Shown: positions 7,207 to 15,836, counted from the first letter of the stretch. The stretch: DNA of 33,136 bases from Planctomycetota bacterium (GCA_013696105.1 JACCZE010000227.1:1-33136); one strand, 5' to 3'. Notes: generated from the sequence alone by a model not told the origin. A program made the numbers and translations.

Positions 7207-7476
7207 TCAATCAGGGAGATCTTCTGCAGGGCGGTCAACGTCCGGGTCGTCCTCGGGTTGCGAAGGATCGTAGAGCGCAACCCCGGCGATCTCGGCGGCG
7301 GCGATCTCTCGCCGCGCCCCGTGCTCATCGAGGTAGGAGAAGGTGCGCGATCCCAGCAGCCAATGCTCGAGGTCCTGCTTCATCTGCACGGCTATCGCCA
7401 CGGGCAGATCGGCCTGCTGCAGGTAATGGCCATCGCGCAGCAGCACCACGACCGAGATCACGCCGGGTCCACTCAT
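7207..7476 (-). CDS. Uncharacterised 89-aa protein
   Basis: 89 aa beginning M-S-G-P-G-V-I-S-V-V-V-L-L-R-D-G, with GAGGCG ahead of the ATG. A compact alpha/beta pattern is followed by an acidic tail rich in Asp, Glu and Pro. The sequence D-G-H-Y-L-Q-Q-A-D-L-P-V-A-I-A-V-Q-M-K-Q-D-L-E-H-W looks like a strand-helix unit that could be a small adaptor fold. No family is recognised. It lies upstream of and on the same strand as the MerR gene, separated by about 217 bases in which I see no convincing gene. Confidence 0.65.
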   Translation of the reverse strand: MSGPGVISVVVLLRDGHYLQQADLPVAIAVQMKQDLEHWLLGSRTFSYLDEHGARREIAAAEIAGVALYDPSQPEDDPDVDRPAEDLPD

Positions 7477-7646
7477 GGTCGCCTCACGCGCGCCGGTGGG
7501 AGGCGGTCAGCTCTGCGAAATTCTCGACCAGTCCGACGCATCATGTCAGCGACTCCCAGCGATCCCTCAGGATATCCAGCCACCACGTGCACGCGCAGAC
7601 CAACCGCGGAACACTAGTACACCGAGATTCCCGAGCCGCAGGTGGA

Positions 7647-8798
7647 TCAGGGCTCGATGACCGTGGCGATGCTCTTGAGGGAATCGATGCGCGAGCAGAA
7701 TTCCTTGACCATCACCAGCATGGGCACCGCGATCAGCGCGCCGGCCGCTCCCCACATCCAGCCCCAGAACGCCATCCACACGAAGATGGCGATCGGGCTC
7801 ATCGCCAGGCGCTTACCCATCACGTAGGGAGTTATGAAATTGCCCTCGATGAAGGCGATCGAGGCGTAGATCAGCGGCGGAGCCAGGGCCATGCCCAGCG
7901 ACGGGAACGAGGCGAGCGAGACGATGGCGACCAGGGGTATGCCGATCAGCGGTCCGATGTATGGCAGGAAATTCAATGCTCCCGCCAGCACACCCCACAA
8001 CAGGGGGTTCGGCAGGCCGACCATCCAAAAGGCGAGGGTCAGCACGGCTGCGAGGGAAGCGTTGATGAGCGTGGTGATGGCGAGAAACAGTCCGACGCGC
8101 CGTTCGGTATCCTGGATGACCATCATCGAGTCGCCGTCGTGCGGACTGCCCATGAGCAGCTTCGACGGGTCGATGTCCGCTCGCAGGCTGGGCACCATGC
8201 GCACCAGTCTGCCCAGGATGCTGTTCCCGGACGCGAGCAGGAAGAACAGGGTGATGACCACGATCGCGAGGCCGGCGAGAAGCTCTCCGCCCGTCGTCAT
8301 GACGTGGGACGCGAAGGTCGACGGCGCGCTCAGGGTGACCACCTGCTTGCCGGATTCGTGGTTGGTGGTCATCGCCTCCATCTGGTGGGCGGCGGCATTG
8401 ACCTGGTCCACCGGCTTGCGCAGCGAGCGGAACCGCTCCTCCAGATGCCGAAGATCATCGGGAAGGCGCTGCATCCACACCTGCGCCGGCGCTGCCAGCA
8501 GGTAGATGCCACCGGCGAGCGTGCCGATGGTCAGGATCAGGATGAGCATGGCACACAGTGCGCGCGGAATGCGCAGGAAGGACAGCCAGCGGACCGCGGG
8601 CGCGAGCAGAAAGCTGAGGAGGATCGCTGCGACCACCGGTACCAGCAGGGCTTTCCCGATGTACATCACCGCGAGCAGCATCAACAGGAAGATCCCGCGG
8701 ATCGACGTCGAGTTATGGCCTTTTGCGGGCCTGGGTGAAACGACCTCGGGAAGGGCGCCGGGTGCGGGTGTCGGGCTGAACAGGTCGTTCATCGGCAT
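7647..8798 (-). CDS. AI-2E family (PerM/YhhT-like) membrane transporter
   Basis: 383 aa from ATG 8798 (alternative ATG 8792). The family layout is complete: a short cytosolic N-terminus, two hairpins of hydrophobic helices (about 34-95), a long extracytoplasmic helical region (about 100-175), then the helical C-terminal half with the conserved P-N-P-L-L-W-G-V-L-A-G-A-L-N-F-L-P-Y-I-G-P segment and the P-Y-V-M-G-K-R-L motif, which corresponds to the family's N-P-x-V-M-G-x-R. Members export varied solutes; the AI-2 role is shown for few, so the substrate is unknown. There is no obvious Shine-Dalgarno sequence. A 19-bp palindrome lies about 150 bases upstream. Confidence 0.93.
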   Translation of the reverse strand: MPMNDLFSPTPAPGALPEVVSPRPAKGHNSTSIRGIFLLMLLAVMYIGKALLVPVVAAILLSFLLAPAVRWLSFLRIPRALCAMLILILTIGTLAGGIYLLAAPAQVWMQRLPDDLRHLEERFRSLRKPVDQVNAAAHQMEAMTTNHESGKQVVTLSAPSTFASHVMTTGGELLAGLAIVVITLFFLLASGNSILGRLVRMVPSLRADIDPSKLLMGSPHDGDSMMVIQDTERRVGLFLAITTLINASLAAVLTLAFWMVGLPNPLLWGVLAGALNFLPYIGPLIGIPLVAIVSLASFPSLGMALAPPLIYASIAFIEGNFITPYVMGKRLAMSPIAIFVWMAFWGWMWGAAGALIAVPMLVMVKEFCSRIDSLKSIATVIEP

Positions 8799-8945
8799 GG
8801 GTTGTCCAGAGCAGTCGGTATCGGGGATGACCACGCTCGGCTTCGAGCAGCATCGGCGGCTGTCGGGACGACCGCTTGTCCGCACGGCAGGGTGGCGTCG
8901 GTGGCCGCAGCGAGTCTGTGTCCGCCCGGGTCGACGGGGCCACCA

Positions 8946-8964
8946 ATGTCCCAACCTGGGACAT
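8946..8964. promoter_or_regulatory. Perfect 19-bp palindrome, candidate operator
   Basis: ATGTCCCA-ACC-TGGGACAT: two exact 8-base arms around three bases. It lies about 150 bases upstream of the AI-2E family gene, a plausible dimeric repressor site. The regulator is unknown. Confidence 0.45.
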
Positions 8965-9137
8965 CGGCGATGCGCCATGTTGCCAGGAAAGCGGTGGGAT
9001 CATCCACGCTCGCGGATAGACATTCGCTGCGACGGACAGGCACCCGGCATGTCCGACGGGTTGGCGTCTGCAGCCCAGGCCGATGGAGCGGCTCGCGGGC
9101 CGACCCATGACCACGTCGATGCGCATCGCTGCTGGGC

Positions 9138-9250
9138 TATGCCGTTTTCCCGGTCGATCCGCGCGGGACGATCGTCGGATGGAATGCTGGACTCCAAGCC
9201 CGGGAACGGATCGACCTTCCATGTCACCCTGCGGCACGACGCGAGGCCGC
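9138..9250 (+). pseudogene. Remnant of a PAS-domain sensor histidine kinase, internally deleted
   Basis: In one frame, 9138-9191 reads Y-A-V-F-P-V-D-P-R-G-T-I-V-G-W-N-A-G, the start of a PAS domain. Immediately after, in a neighbouring frame from 9187, comes L-D-S-K-P-G-N-G-S-T-F-H-V-T-L-R, the typical last motif (G2 box and final strand) of a histidine-kinase ATPase domain. Everything that should lie between (rest of PAS, H box, N box) is missing, and stop codons precede the PAS part. The simplest reading is a decayed kinase gene collapsed by a deletion at about 9187. The similarity is motif-level only. Confidence 0.45.
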
Positions 9251-9360
9251 GTACAGCAGCCAGCCCAGGGCCCTCGATGCCTCATGCGGAATCGATCGGA
9301 CGTCCTGCGCCCGAGCGTCGACCCGACCCGGCGGACTCCAGCCAGGCCTGAACCACAACG

Positions 9361-9858
9361 TCAGCGCGCCGCGGACAGGGCCTTGGCGTAGTCCGGTTCG
9401 TTCGCCACCTCGGGCACCAACTCGGTGTGGCGGACGACGCCATCCGCGCCCACCACCACCACGGCGCGCGCCAGCAGCCCCTGCAGCGGGCCATCGGCGA
9501 TGGCCACGCCGAAGTCGCGGCCGAAGCTGGAGCGGAAGGCCGAAGCGGCGACCACGCCCGTGATGCCTTCGGCGCCGCAGAAGCGCCCGAGCGCGAACGG
9601 CAGGTCCATCGACACGCAGATCACCACGGTTCCGGCGGCTTCCGCCGCGCGCTTGTTGAAGGTGCGCACGGAGGTCGCGCAGGTCGGCGTATCGATGCTG
9701 GGGAAGATGTTCAGGACCACGCGCTTGCCGGCGAACTCGGTGGAGACCAATGGACTGAGGTCGGCTTTCGCGAGCGTGAACGCCGGCGTTGTCGCGCCCG
9801 GCTTCGGCAGCTCTCCGGTAGTAGAGAACGGCGTGCCTTTGAGGGTGAATCGCGCCAT
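9361..9858 (-). CDS. tpx: Thiol peroxidase Tpx (atypical 2-Cys peroxiredoxin)
   Basis: 165 aa, the normal length for Tpx. It reduces H2O2 and organic, especially alkyl, hydroperoxides with electrons from thioredoxin. Peroxidatic C60 lies in D-T-P-T-C-A-T-S and resolving C94 in G-R-F-C-G-A-E-G, matching C61 and C95 of the E. coli enzyme. T57 and R65 of the active site are also present. AGGAG lies ahead of the ATG at 9858. It appears monocistronic; the SRAP gene starts upstream on the same strand with a gap of about 115 bases. Confidence 0.97.
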   Translation of the reverse strand: MARFTLKGTPFSTTGELPKPGATTPAFTLAKADLSPLVSTEFAGKRVVLNIFPSIDTPTCATSVRTFNKRAAEAAGTVVICVSMDLPFALGRFCGAEGITGVVAASAFRSSFGRDFGVAIADGPLQGLLARAVVVVGADGVVRHTELVPEVANEPDYAKALSAAR

Positions 9859-9973
9859 GGAATGCTCCTGGAGGCGCGGATCACAGCAGCCGACGATCCT
9901 GCCGCAAGCGGCAACGGCGCCACCGTTCAGCAGGCAGTGGAGGACCGTTGACTGGATACGCGCCTGCGCGCGT

Positions 9974-10648
9974 TCACGGCATGAACAGGGATTGCTGGCG
10001 ACCGGTCGTGTCCGGTACCGGGGTCAGCAGCCCGGGGGCATCGTTCGCCACCGCATTCACCCGCGTCGAGACCCGCCACGCTTCCATCGGCGCCTCGGGA
10101 TACGGGGCGAGCAGCGTACGCACCTCGGGCATCGGCGTGGCTGGATCGAGCCACGCGTCGGTGTGGGCAGAGGGAACGATGCAGGCCATGCGGTGGTGGA
10201 CCGGGGAGACGACCGCATTCGCCGGCACCGTCAGCAGGAGGAATGAGCGTTGGCCGCCCGCGTCTTCCCACAGTCCGGCGATCGCGAACGGCGCGCGGTC
10301 GCGCAGGGCGAACGCCCAGGGGACGCGACCGTGCGCAGGCTCGGTCCATTCGTAGAATGCCGTCGCCGGTACCACGCAGCGCCGGTGCGAGAGCGCGTCG
10401 CGGAAGGTCGACTTCGCGTGGGTCTCCTCCCCGCGCGCATTCACCAGCAGCGTGCTTCCCGAGAAATCGCGGACCCACCCCCAGGTCGCGAGCTCGAGCG
10501 TGCGCCCGACTCGGTCCTGGACGACGATGGGGTGGTTTTGGGTGGGCGCCGCGTTGTGCGTCGGCCTCCAAGCGGCAACGCGCGCGATGGCGCGCCAACG
10601 CTCGGCCTGGACATCGATCGCGACGTTGTTGACGAAACGCCCGCACAT
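9974..10648 (-). CDS. yedK: SRAP-domain protein (YedK/HMCES-like), abasic-site DNA-protein crosslinker
   Basis: 224 aa from ATG 10648. Family members crosslink through Cys2 to abasic sites in single-stranded DNA, protecting them. The start M-C-G-R-F puts the catalytic Cys at position 2 after Met removal, which fixes the start codon. Other family residues are N70 in V-N-A-R-G-E, E100 in F-Y-E-W and H151 in H-H-R-M. The last motif is H-H-R-M-A rather than the common H-x-R-M-P, a mild deviation. No SOS box was identified upstream. A small divergent gene starts at 10760. Confidence 0.95.
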   Translation of the reverse strand: MCGRFVNNVAIDVQAERWRAIARVAAWRPTHNAAPTQNHPIVVQDRVGRTLELATWGWVRDFSGSTLLVNARGEETHAKSTFRDALSHRRCVVPATAFYEWTEPAHGRVPWAFALRDRAPFAIAGLWEDAGGQRSFLLLTVPANAVVSPVHHRMACIVPSAHTDAWLDPATPMPEVRTLLAPYPEAPMEAWRVSTRVNAVANDAPGLLTPVPDTTGRQQSLFMP

Positions 10649-10759
10649 GATGCCATCGTCGCAGAAATGGCGATTATGCCAGCGTGCGGAGGCGGAAACA
10701 CGGCGGGAATCGCGAATCCCCGCTCGCATGCACCCGGCCCGAGCGTTAGGCATGTCACC

Positions 10760-11059
10760 ATGCTGACCTTGGCGTCCATCATGAGCGATGAGGGGAAGCG
10801 TACCGCGTTGGTCAGCGACCTCGTACGGCCGCTGTGCGGGGGAGCCAAGACCTGGGAAGGATCGCAGATCGTCCTCCAGAGCCGATACAGCGTCACGGCG
10901 GACGAGGCTCACGCGGTCCTCGTCGAGCTGGAACGCATGGGCCTGATCGATCAGCACCAATCGCGATCCTGGAATTTCACCTCGCCCTGGCGGTGGTGGA
11001 GCCGCAGCACGTTGCACTCATCGCGGCCGATCAGCGCAGGGCCACAGCTGCGCGCCTAG
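10760..11059 (+). CDS. Small protein, possibly a winged-helix type
   Basis: 99 aa from ATG 10760 (ATG 10781 also possible). The first 70 residues have the length and helix pattern of a small winged-helix protein: L-V-S-D-L-V-R-P-L-C, then S-V-T-A-D-E-A-H-A-V-L-V-E-L-E-R-M-G-L-I, typical of a recognition-helix region. The last 30 residues (Trp/Arg/Ser-rich) look less like protein. It is divergent from the SRAP gene. Not recognised as a family; a DNA-binding role is inference. Confidence 0.5.
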   Translation: MLTLASIMSDEGKRTALVSDLVRPLCGGAKTWEGSQIVLQSRYSVTADEAHAVLVELERMGLIDQHQSRSWNFTSPWRWWSRSTLHSSRPISAGPQLRA

Positions 11060-11347
11060 TCGGCTGCTGAAAAACAGCAGCCGGCTCACCATGACGACGA
11101 CTGCACCGGGGGAGCCGGAACGGCCCCCCCCCCCGGACCCCGCAGGGTGATTTTCAGCGCCCTGCAAAATTCGGAACCCGCACGCCGTAGACCCTCAGCG
11201 GGAGACCAATGGGGACCTGCGACGGTCGCCGCACCACCCTGTCATAGCCTGCGCCGATGGCCGTTCACCGCTGCGTCCGCGTGCGCCCTGGTGGCGGCGC
11301 CGGATGCGCTACGCTGCCGCCGCACCGCTGCATCCCTGGAGCCCTCC
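11060..11347. other. Intergenic stretch with hairpin and poly-C tract
   Basis: Contains a 9-bp hairpin (11061-11083), a run of 11 C (11124-11134) and the sequence ahead of the esterase. The open frame that spans it reads through in the esterase frame but looks unlike protein before 11348. A TACGCT at 11310-11315 is a possible -10 box. Confidence 0.5.
11061..11083 (+). terminator. Hairpin directly after the small gene
   Basis: CGGCTGCTG-AAAAA-CAGCAGCCG, a perfect 9-bp stem starting 2 bases after the stop codon. No T tract follows, so termination would be weak. Similar GCTGCTGAAAAA sequences also occur at ends of some insertion sequences, so it could be a relic end. Confidence 0.5.
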
Positions 11348-12745
11348 ATGACCGTGCGCCTCATCATCCTCATCATCATCGTCGCCATCCTGATGTCGGC
11401 GTCGCTTGCCGCGCATGCCGTTGATGCGATCGCCAAGCTCGAGATGACGCCGGTCGAGGAGCGCGCGGGCGACAACGGCCGCATCATCCGCGTCGTCAAG
11501 CACAAGGCGGTCGCGGGCATGGATTCACCCGGCTACGTCGCCGCGGGGCAGGAGTACCACGTCTCGGTCGGCATCCCCGCGACCTACAAGGCTGGCGATA
11601 CGAAGAAGATCCCGGCGATCCTCGTGCTGCATGGCTTCGGCGACACCTGGCAGGCGATCGTCTCGTTCGCGAACTTCTATCCCGAGCTGTTCGTGATCGT
11701 CCCGAACGATCCGCTCGGCACCTGGTATTACGGCTACTCGGACCAACTGCCCGGAGGCGATCCCAACAAGGGCATGGTCGTCAACTACACCGAGCGGCGG
11801 CTGCTCGCCTATCTCGACCATTTCCAGAAGGAGTATCCGATCGACGCCAATCGCATCTACGTCGCCGGCGGATCGATGGGTGGAACCGGCGCGACCTCGC
11901 TCGCGCTGCGCTACCCCAAGATCTTCGCCGGCGCCGACGCCAAGAAGGGCGCGACCAATCGCATCCACTGCAAGTGGCTGAATCAATGTTCAACGATCTG
12001 GGGCAACGTCGACGCCAAGGTCACAAACAACGACGGCGAGAACGTCTGGGATTGGCAGAACATGGCGTGGTTCGCGTCGAAGCACCACCAGGACGCCACC
12101 TGGCTGCGCACCGCGCACGGGCGCGAGGACGTGTCCATCCCCTACCGGCAGGTCGCGGGGCCACCCGGCGTCCAACCGATGAGCTTCTATGACGCGCTCG
12201 AGACCTTCAAGATCGGCCATCAGTGCCTGTGGGACCAGTCCTCGCACTCGAAACGTCCGCCAACTCCGTTCACCCACGACGACTGGTGGGATGCCTTCAC
12301 CGATGCGACGTGCTACCTGGCCTTGGACAAATCGTTTCCGGCGTTCACCAAGTTCTCCGCCAACGGGAATCCGGGAACGGGCGCTGGCGACGCGGTCGGC
12401 ACCGACAACGATCTCGGCGACAACACCTACGACGGCGACAAGGACGGCGGCTTCAACCGCTTCCTGCGTTGGAACACCACCACCATCGTCGACGAACCCG
12501 CTACCTATGCGATCGACCTCAAGCTGTCGTCCGGCGCGAACGGGTACAAGGGCGCGGGCGAGAGAGTCGACGTGACTCCGCGGCGGCTGCAGAAATTCGC
12601 GATCAAGCCCGGCTCGAGCTTCGCGTGGAAGACCTCGACCGGACAGACCGGCGAAGCCAAGGCCGATGCGGAATCCCTGCTCACCCTTCCGGCGGTCAAG
12701 GTCACCGCAGCATGGACGACGCTCACGGTGACGCCCAAGAAGTGA
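11348..12745 (+). CDS. Secreted alpha/beta-hydrolase esterase (PHB-depolymerase/feruloyl-esterase type)
   Basis: 465 aa from ATG 11348, preceded by TGGAG; the longer open frame upstream lacks a signal peptide. Residues 1-24 are a signal peptide (Ile-rich core, A-A-H-A site). The core is an alpha/beta hydrolase: L-V-L-H-G-F-G-D (oxyanion region, 93-99), then nucleophile S176 in A-G-G-S-M-G-G-T. This is the type found in secreted esterases of the PHB depolymerase/LpqC group. Late segments contain an acid-rich D-N-D-L-G-D-N-T-Y-D-G-D-K-D-G (calcium-binding-like) and a beta-rich C-terminal domain (about 380-465). The substrate, probably a polymer ester, is unknown. The acid and His of the triad were not assigned. 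Confidence 0.85.
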   Translation: MTVRLIILIIIVAILMSASLAAHAVDAIAKLEMTPVEERAGDNGRIIRVVKHKAVAGMDSPGYVAAGQEYHVSVGIPATYKAGDTKKIPAILVLHGFGDTWQAIVSFANFYPELFVIVPNDPLGTWYYGYSDQLPGGDPNKGMVVNYTERRLLAYLDHFQKEYPIDANRIYVAGGSMGGTGATSLALRYPKIFAGADAKKGATNRIHCKWLNQCSTIWGNVDAKVTNNDGENVWDWQNMAWFASKHHQDATWLRTAHGREDVSIPYRQVAGPPGVQPMSFYDALETFKIGHQCLWDQSSHSKRPPTPFTHDDWWDAFTDATCYLALDKSFPAFTKFSANGNPGTGAGDAVGTDNDLGDNTYDGDKDGGFNRFLRWNTTTIVDEPATYAIDLKLSSGANGYKGAGERVDVTPRRLQKFAIKPGSSFAWKTSTGQTGEAKADAESLLTLPAVKVTAAWTTLTVTPKK

Positions 12746-12825
12746 GAAAGTCAGGGAGTGACCGTGCTGGTCGCAGCGCTTTCCCAAGTACTTAGGCCCG
12801 AGCGGAAGGAGTCGCCCCACTCATG

Positions 12826-12852
12826 TTGATCGGGTCGTTCCCATGCTACGCT
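12826..12852 (+). promoter_or_regulatory. Promoter of the GYF-like gene, leaderless arrangement
   Basis: TTGATC (12826-12831), 15-base spacer, TACGCT (12847-12852). Only 8 bases separate the -10 box from ATG 12861 and there is no Shine-Dalgarno sequence, so transcription should start at or next to the start codon. Confidence 0.45.
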
Positions 12853-12860
12853 GACGCCCC

Positions 12861-13886
12861 ATGACCACCGCCACCACCACCGATCGTTACGTCATCCGCA
12901 CCGCTTCGGGCGACAAGGGCCCGTTCACGCGCGCCCAGATCGCGCAGTTCGTCGCGGCGGGCAAGCTGTCAGCATCGGCGAAGATCCTAGACGTCGACGC
13001 GCAGCGCGCGGTGAGCGCCGGCGAAGTGGTTGCTTCCGCATCCGGCCCCGCACCGGTCCTGACCGAGGCGGACGCTTCCGACCCGACTCCTGACGCGGGC
13101 ATGCGCATCGATCCCAACTCGGTGACGCCGTCGGCGCCGGGTACGCGCATCCCCGGCACCACCAGCCGCGTCACCAAAGGTGCCGCGAAGACCGGCACGG
13201 CGCGTCGGACACGCGGCAACACCGAGGCCGCCACCGGAAAACGCACCAAGCGCCGCGCCAAAGGCCGGCCGGTGGTGCTCATCGCTGTGCTCGCCATCGT
13301 CGCCGTCGGACTGGTGATCGGCGCCGTCATCGTGCTCGGCCGCATGCGCACCGATCATTCGCCCCAACTCGTCGCGACCCTGCAGGCCGACGCGCTGGCG
13401 CATCCGGAGACGCTGGTCACCTCTGGTCCTGCTGCGGACCCCGCGTATCTGCGCGTGCTGGCGCAGCGATTCCATGCCCAGGCCTTGGCCGATGCCAAAG
13501 TCGAACGCGGTTCGCTCTCGCAGTACAAGCCGGGATACGACGCCGCGCGCTACCGCGGTTCGCTCGCCGCTGCGATCGGCAAGCAGCTGGCCACCCCCGA
13601 TGCGACCGTGGTGGACGCGTGCGCTCGCGACCTGGTCACGCGCGAGAAGGCGACGCCCGCCGAGATCGCCGCGGGCAAGGCGCTCGCGCAGCAGGCGGTG
13701 ACGCTCGACGGCGAGAAGAACCACCGCAGCCTGATCACCCTCGCCTGGGCCACGTTCAGGTCGGGCGACGCCAAGCGCGCGGGATTGATCGCCGAGCAGG
13801 CGATGGAGATCGCGCCCGACGCCGCGGCGAAGTCGGAGTGCGGCGATGCGATCGGCGCGTTCCGCACGGGCAACGCCGAGCGCTGA
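12861..13886 (+). CDS. GYF-like domain membrane protein with a helical extracytoplasmic region
   Basis: 341 aa. Residues 9-55 match the bacterial GYF_2-type domain (Y-V-I-R, then G-P-F-T-R-A-Q-I-A-Q-F-V-A-A-G-K-L), a small peptide-binding module in the cytosol. A low-complexity Ala/Pro/Thr and then Lys/Arg-rich linker (60-136) leads to one transmembrane helix (137-160). The remainder (about 165-341) is helical, Ala-rich and TPR-like, with repeated A-L-A-Q-Q-A type segments, outside the membrane. Such proteins probably scaffold other proteins. No enzyme motif is seen. The promoter implies a leaderless mRNA. Confidence 0.8.
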   Translation: MTTATTTDRYVIRTASGDKGPFTRAQIAQFVAAGKLSASAKILDVDAQRAVSAGEVVASASGPAPVLTEADASDPTPDAGMRIDPNSVTPSAPGTRIPGTTSRVTKGAAKTGTARRTRGNTEAATGKRTKRRAKGRPVVLIAVLAIVAVGLVIGAVIVLGRMRTDHSPQLVATLQADALAHPETLVTSGPAADPAYLRVLAQRFHAQALADAKVERGSLSQYKPGYDAARYRGSLAAAIGKQLATPDATVVDACARDLVTREKATPAEIAAGKALAQQAVTLDGEKNHRSLITLAWATFRSGDAKRAGLIAEQAMEIAPDAAAKSECGDAIGAFRTGNAER

Positions 13887-13996
13887 ACGCCATCTCCGTT
13901 CTGCGCCGCTGTCGCGCCACTTGCGGTTCGACGCACCAGACGATCGCGGTAGCCTGCGCGCCGCGCGGCCGTCGCCGCAGCGACGAGGTACGACCG

Positions 13997-15772
13997 ATGG
14001 CCCGCTCCGCCGCCCCCACGACACTGACTCCGAACCAGGTGATCGATCGCCTGATGGAGGTCATCGACGCCCTGCCCGAGGTGGTCGCGGACCTGCCCGA
14101 GAAGCTGCGCGCGCGCGCGCATTGGGAACGGCTGCTCGCTCCCCGCAATCCGCGCGGCGCGCGGGTGATGGAGGTGCTGCGCGAACTGCCGGCGTTCACC
14201 AACCACGCGCCCAAGGGCAAGCGCACGAAAGCCGCGTGGGCCCGCGTCTTCCGCCGCCACATGGGTCTCGAGCAGGTGCGCGGCATGCTGCTCGAGTGGC
14301 ACGCCATCGCCAGCGTGACCGACGCCGTGCGGCCACGCATCCGCAGATGGCGCGATGAATTCGGTCCGCAGGAGATCGTGCAGCGCGTCCGGCCGATCGA
14401 GCACGACGACTACATCCACAATCCGCATCGCGGCACCACCACCTTCCAGCGTTTCCAGGGCGAGGACACCTACCCGGCGACCATCACCGCGGACACCTAT
14501 GGTCCGACGGCCTTCCCCCCAGCGGGCCGCATCCGCGACAATGTGAAATATATTCCGCGCACCACGCTCACGTACTGCCGCTGGCCGTGGAAATGGCTCG
14601 AGCCCGCCAAGGGCCGCTTCGCTTGGGACATCATCGACGGCTCGTTGAAGGCCGCGCGCGCCTCGGGACAGACTGCCCAGCTGCGTTTCCAGCCGTACAC
14701 CCTGCGCTGGGATACCGTCGCGAATCCACCGAAGGCCAAGCGCTTCCCGCCTGGTTCGAGCGTGAACGTCCCCGACTGGTACTGGGACACCGGCGCCAAG
14801 TGGCAGGCCGGAGGCACCTACGCCAAGCACGAACCCGACAGCAACGATCCGCTGTACCTGAAGCATTTCGGCAACTTCATCCGCGCCTTCGCCGCTCGGT
14901 ACGACGGGCATCCCGACCTCGAGAGCATCGACATGGCCTATGCAGGATTCTGGGGAGAGTCCGGCGGCAACTCTTCAACGGCGACCGCGCACAAGCTGAC
15001 CGACATCTACCTGTCCAGCTTCCGTAAGACCAAACTGCTGGCGATGCTCGGTATGCCCTCCTGCGCACACGCCATGAAGCGCGGCTTCGACATCGGCTGG
15101 CGCGCCGATTGCTTCGGCGACCTGATCAGGCCCGAGGTCAAGGAGGTGCCGGTCGACCGCTGCTTCAATCATACCTACGACGCCTACGTCCAGTCGATCC
15201 ACCGCGGTGGCATGAAGGACGCATGGAAGACCTCGCCGGTCACCATGGAAACCTGCGGCAATGTCGCGTACTGGGCGATGGCCGGATACGACCTCGACGA
15301 GATCATCGAGCACGGCTACAAATACCACATGTCGGTGTTCATGCCGAAGAACGCATTCTTCCCCGAGCGCTCGCTCGAGAAGCTGACCGCATTCGATCGC
15401 CGCATCGGCTACCGCTTCGCGCTGCGGCAGATGCTCCTGCCGCTCGAGGTCCGGCGCGGCGATCATCTCACGGTCGAGTGCTTCACCGACAACGTCGGCA
15501 TCGCGCCGATCTACCGCCCGTACCGGCTCGCCCTACGCTTCAGCCAGGGTCGAACCTCCGAGGTCGTCCCGTTCCGGGTCGACATCCGCACCTGGCTGCC
15601 GGGTCACAATTTCTTCGAGGAGCGCATCGTCCTGCCCAAGCGCTTCCAGCGCGGCGAGGTGAAAGTCGCCCTGGGCGTCATCGATGACGACGATGTCCCC
15701 CGCGTGTGGTTCGCGATCACCGGCAAGACCGATGCCGGGTGGCATCCGCTCACCAGCATCGACGCGATCTGA
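13997..15772 (+). CDS. Glycoside-hydrolase-like protein with DUF4832 C-terminal domain
   Basis: 591 aa from ATG 13997, with GAGG upstream. After a helical N-terminal 125 residues comes the marker I-H-N-P-H-R-G-T-T-T-F of DUF4874/DUF4832 proteins. A TIM-barrel-like region follows, with a beta-galactosidase-type M-A-Y-A-G-F-W-G-E-S-G-G (candidate catalytic Glu). A later segment reads D-I-G-W-R-A-D-C-F-G-D. The C-terminal beta domain has Y-R-F-A-L-R ... V-G-I-A-P-I-Y-R-P-Y. This family is thought to act on polysaccharides, but substrates are not known. There is no signal peptide, which is unusual for the family. The N-terminal helical segment has no match I know. Confidence 0.8.
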   Translation: MARSAAPTTLTPNQVIDRLMEVIDALPEVVADLPEKLRARAHWERLLAPRNPRGARVMEVLRELPAFTNHAPKGKRTKAAWARVFRRHMGLEQVRGMLLEWHAIASVTDAVRPRIRRWRDEFGPQEIVQRVRPIEHDDYIHNPHRGTTTFQRFQGEDTYPATITADTYGPTAFPPAGRIRDNVKYIPRTTLTYCRWPWKWLEPAKGRFAWDIIDGSLKAARASGQTAQLRFQPYTLRWDTVANPPKAKRFPPGSSVNVPDWYWDTGAKWQAGGTYAKHEPDSNDPLYLKHFGNFIRAFAARYDGHPDLESIDMAYAGFWGESGGNSSTATAHKLTDIYLSSFRKTKLLAMLGMPSCAHAMKRGFDIGWRADCFGDLIRPEVKEVPVDRCFNHTYDAYVQSIHRGGMKDAWKTSPVTMETCGNVAYWAMAGYDLDEIIEHGYKYHMSVFMPKNAFFPERSLEKLTAFDRRIGYRFALRQMLLPLEVRRGDHLTVECFTDNVGIAPIYRPYRLALRFSQGRTSEVVPFRVDIRTWLPGHNFFEERIVLPKRFQRGEVKVALGVIDDDDVPRVWFAITGKTDAGWHPLTSIDAI

Positions 15773-15836
15773 GGCCATCCCGGTTGCGCTCGACGGGTCC
15801 GATGGACAGCAGTCTCGGCGGGCCCATCCTGCAGAG

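Larger units (their letters stand above)
8799..9360. other. Gene-poor stretch between perM-like gene and tpx
   Basis: No intact gene is convincing here. It holds the palindrome at 8946-8964 and the kinase fragment at 9138-9250. Short open frames on both strands lack family features and ribosome sites. Confidence 0.6.

Noticed and set aside
6986-7210. 74-codon minus-strand frame with TTGA and ATGA overlaps to its neighbours
   Set aside because: The overlaps are tempting, but third-position GC is low, the start would be TTG, and the palindrome and MerR ribosome site lie inside it. Kept only as a possibility.
11147-11347. N-terminal extension of the esterase
   Set aside because: The signal peptide begins at the ATG 11348; the preceding residues look like chance translation.
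13619-13996. Upstream extension of the DUF4832-type frame
   Set aside because: It overlaps the GYF-like gene; the ATG at 13997 has a GAGG site and fits the protein start.
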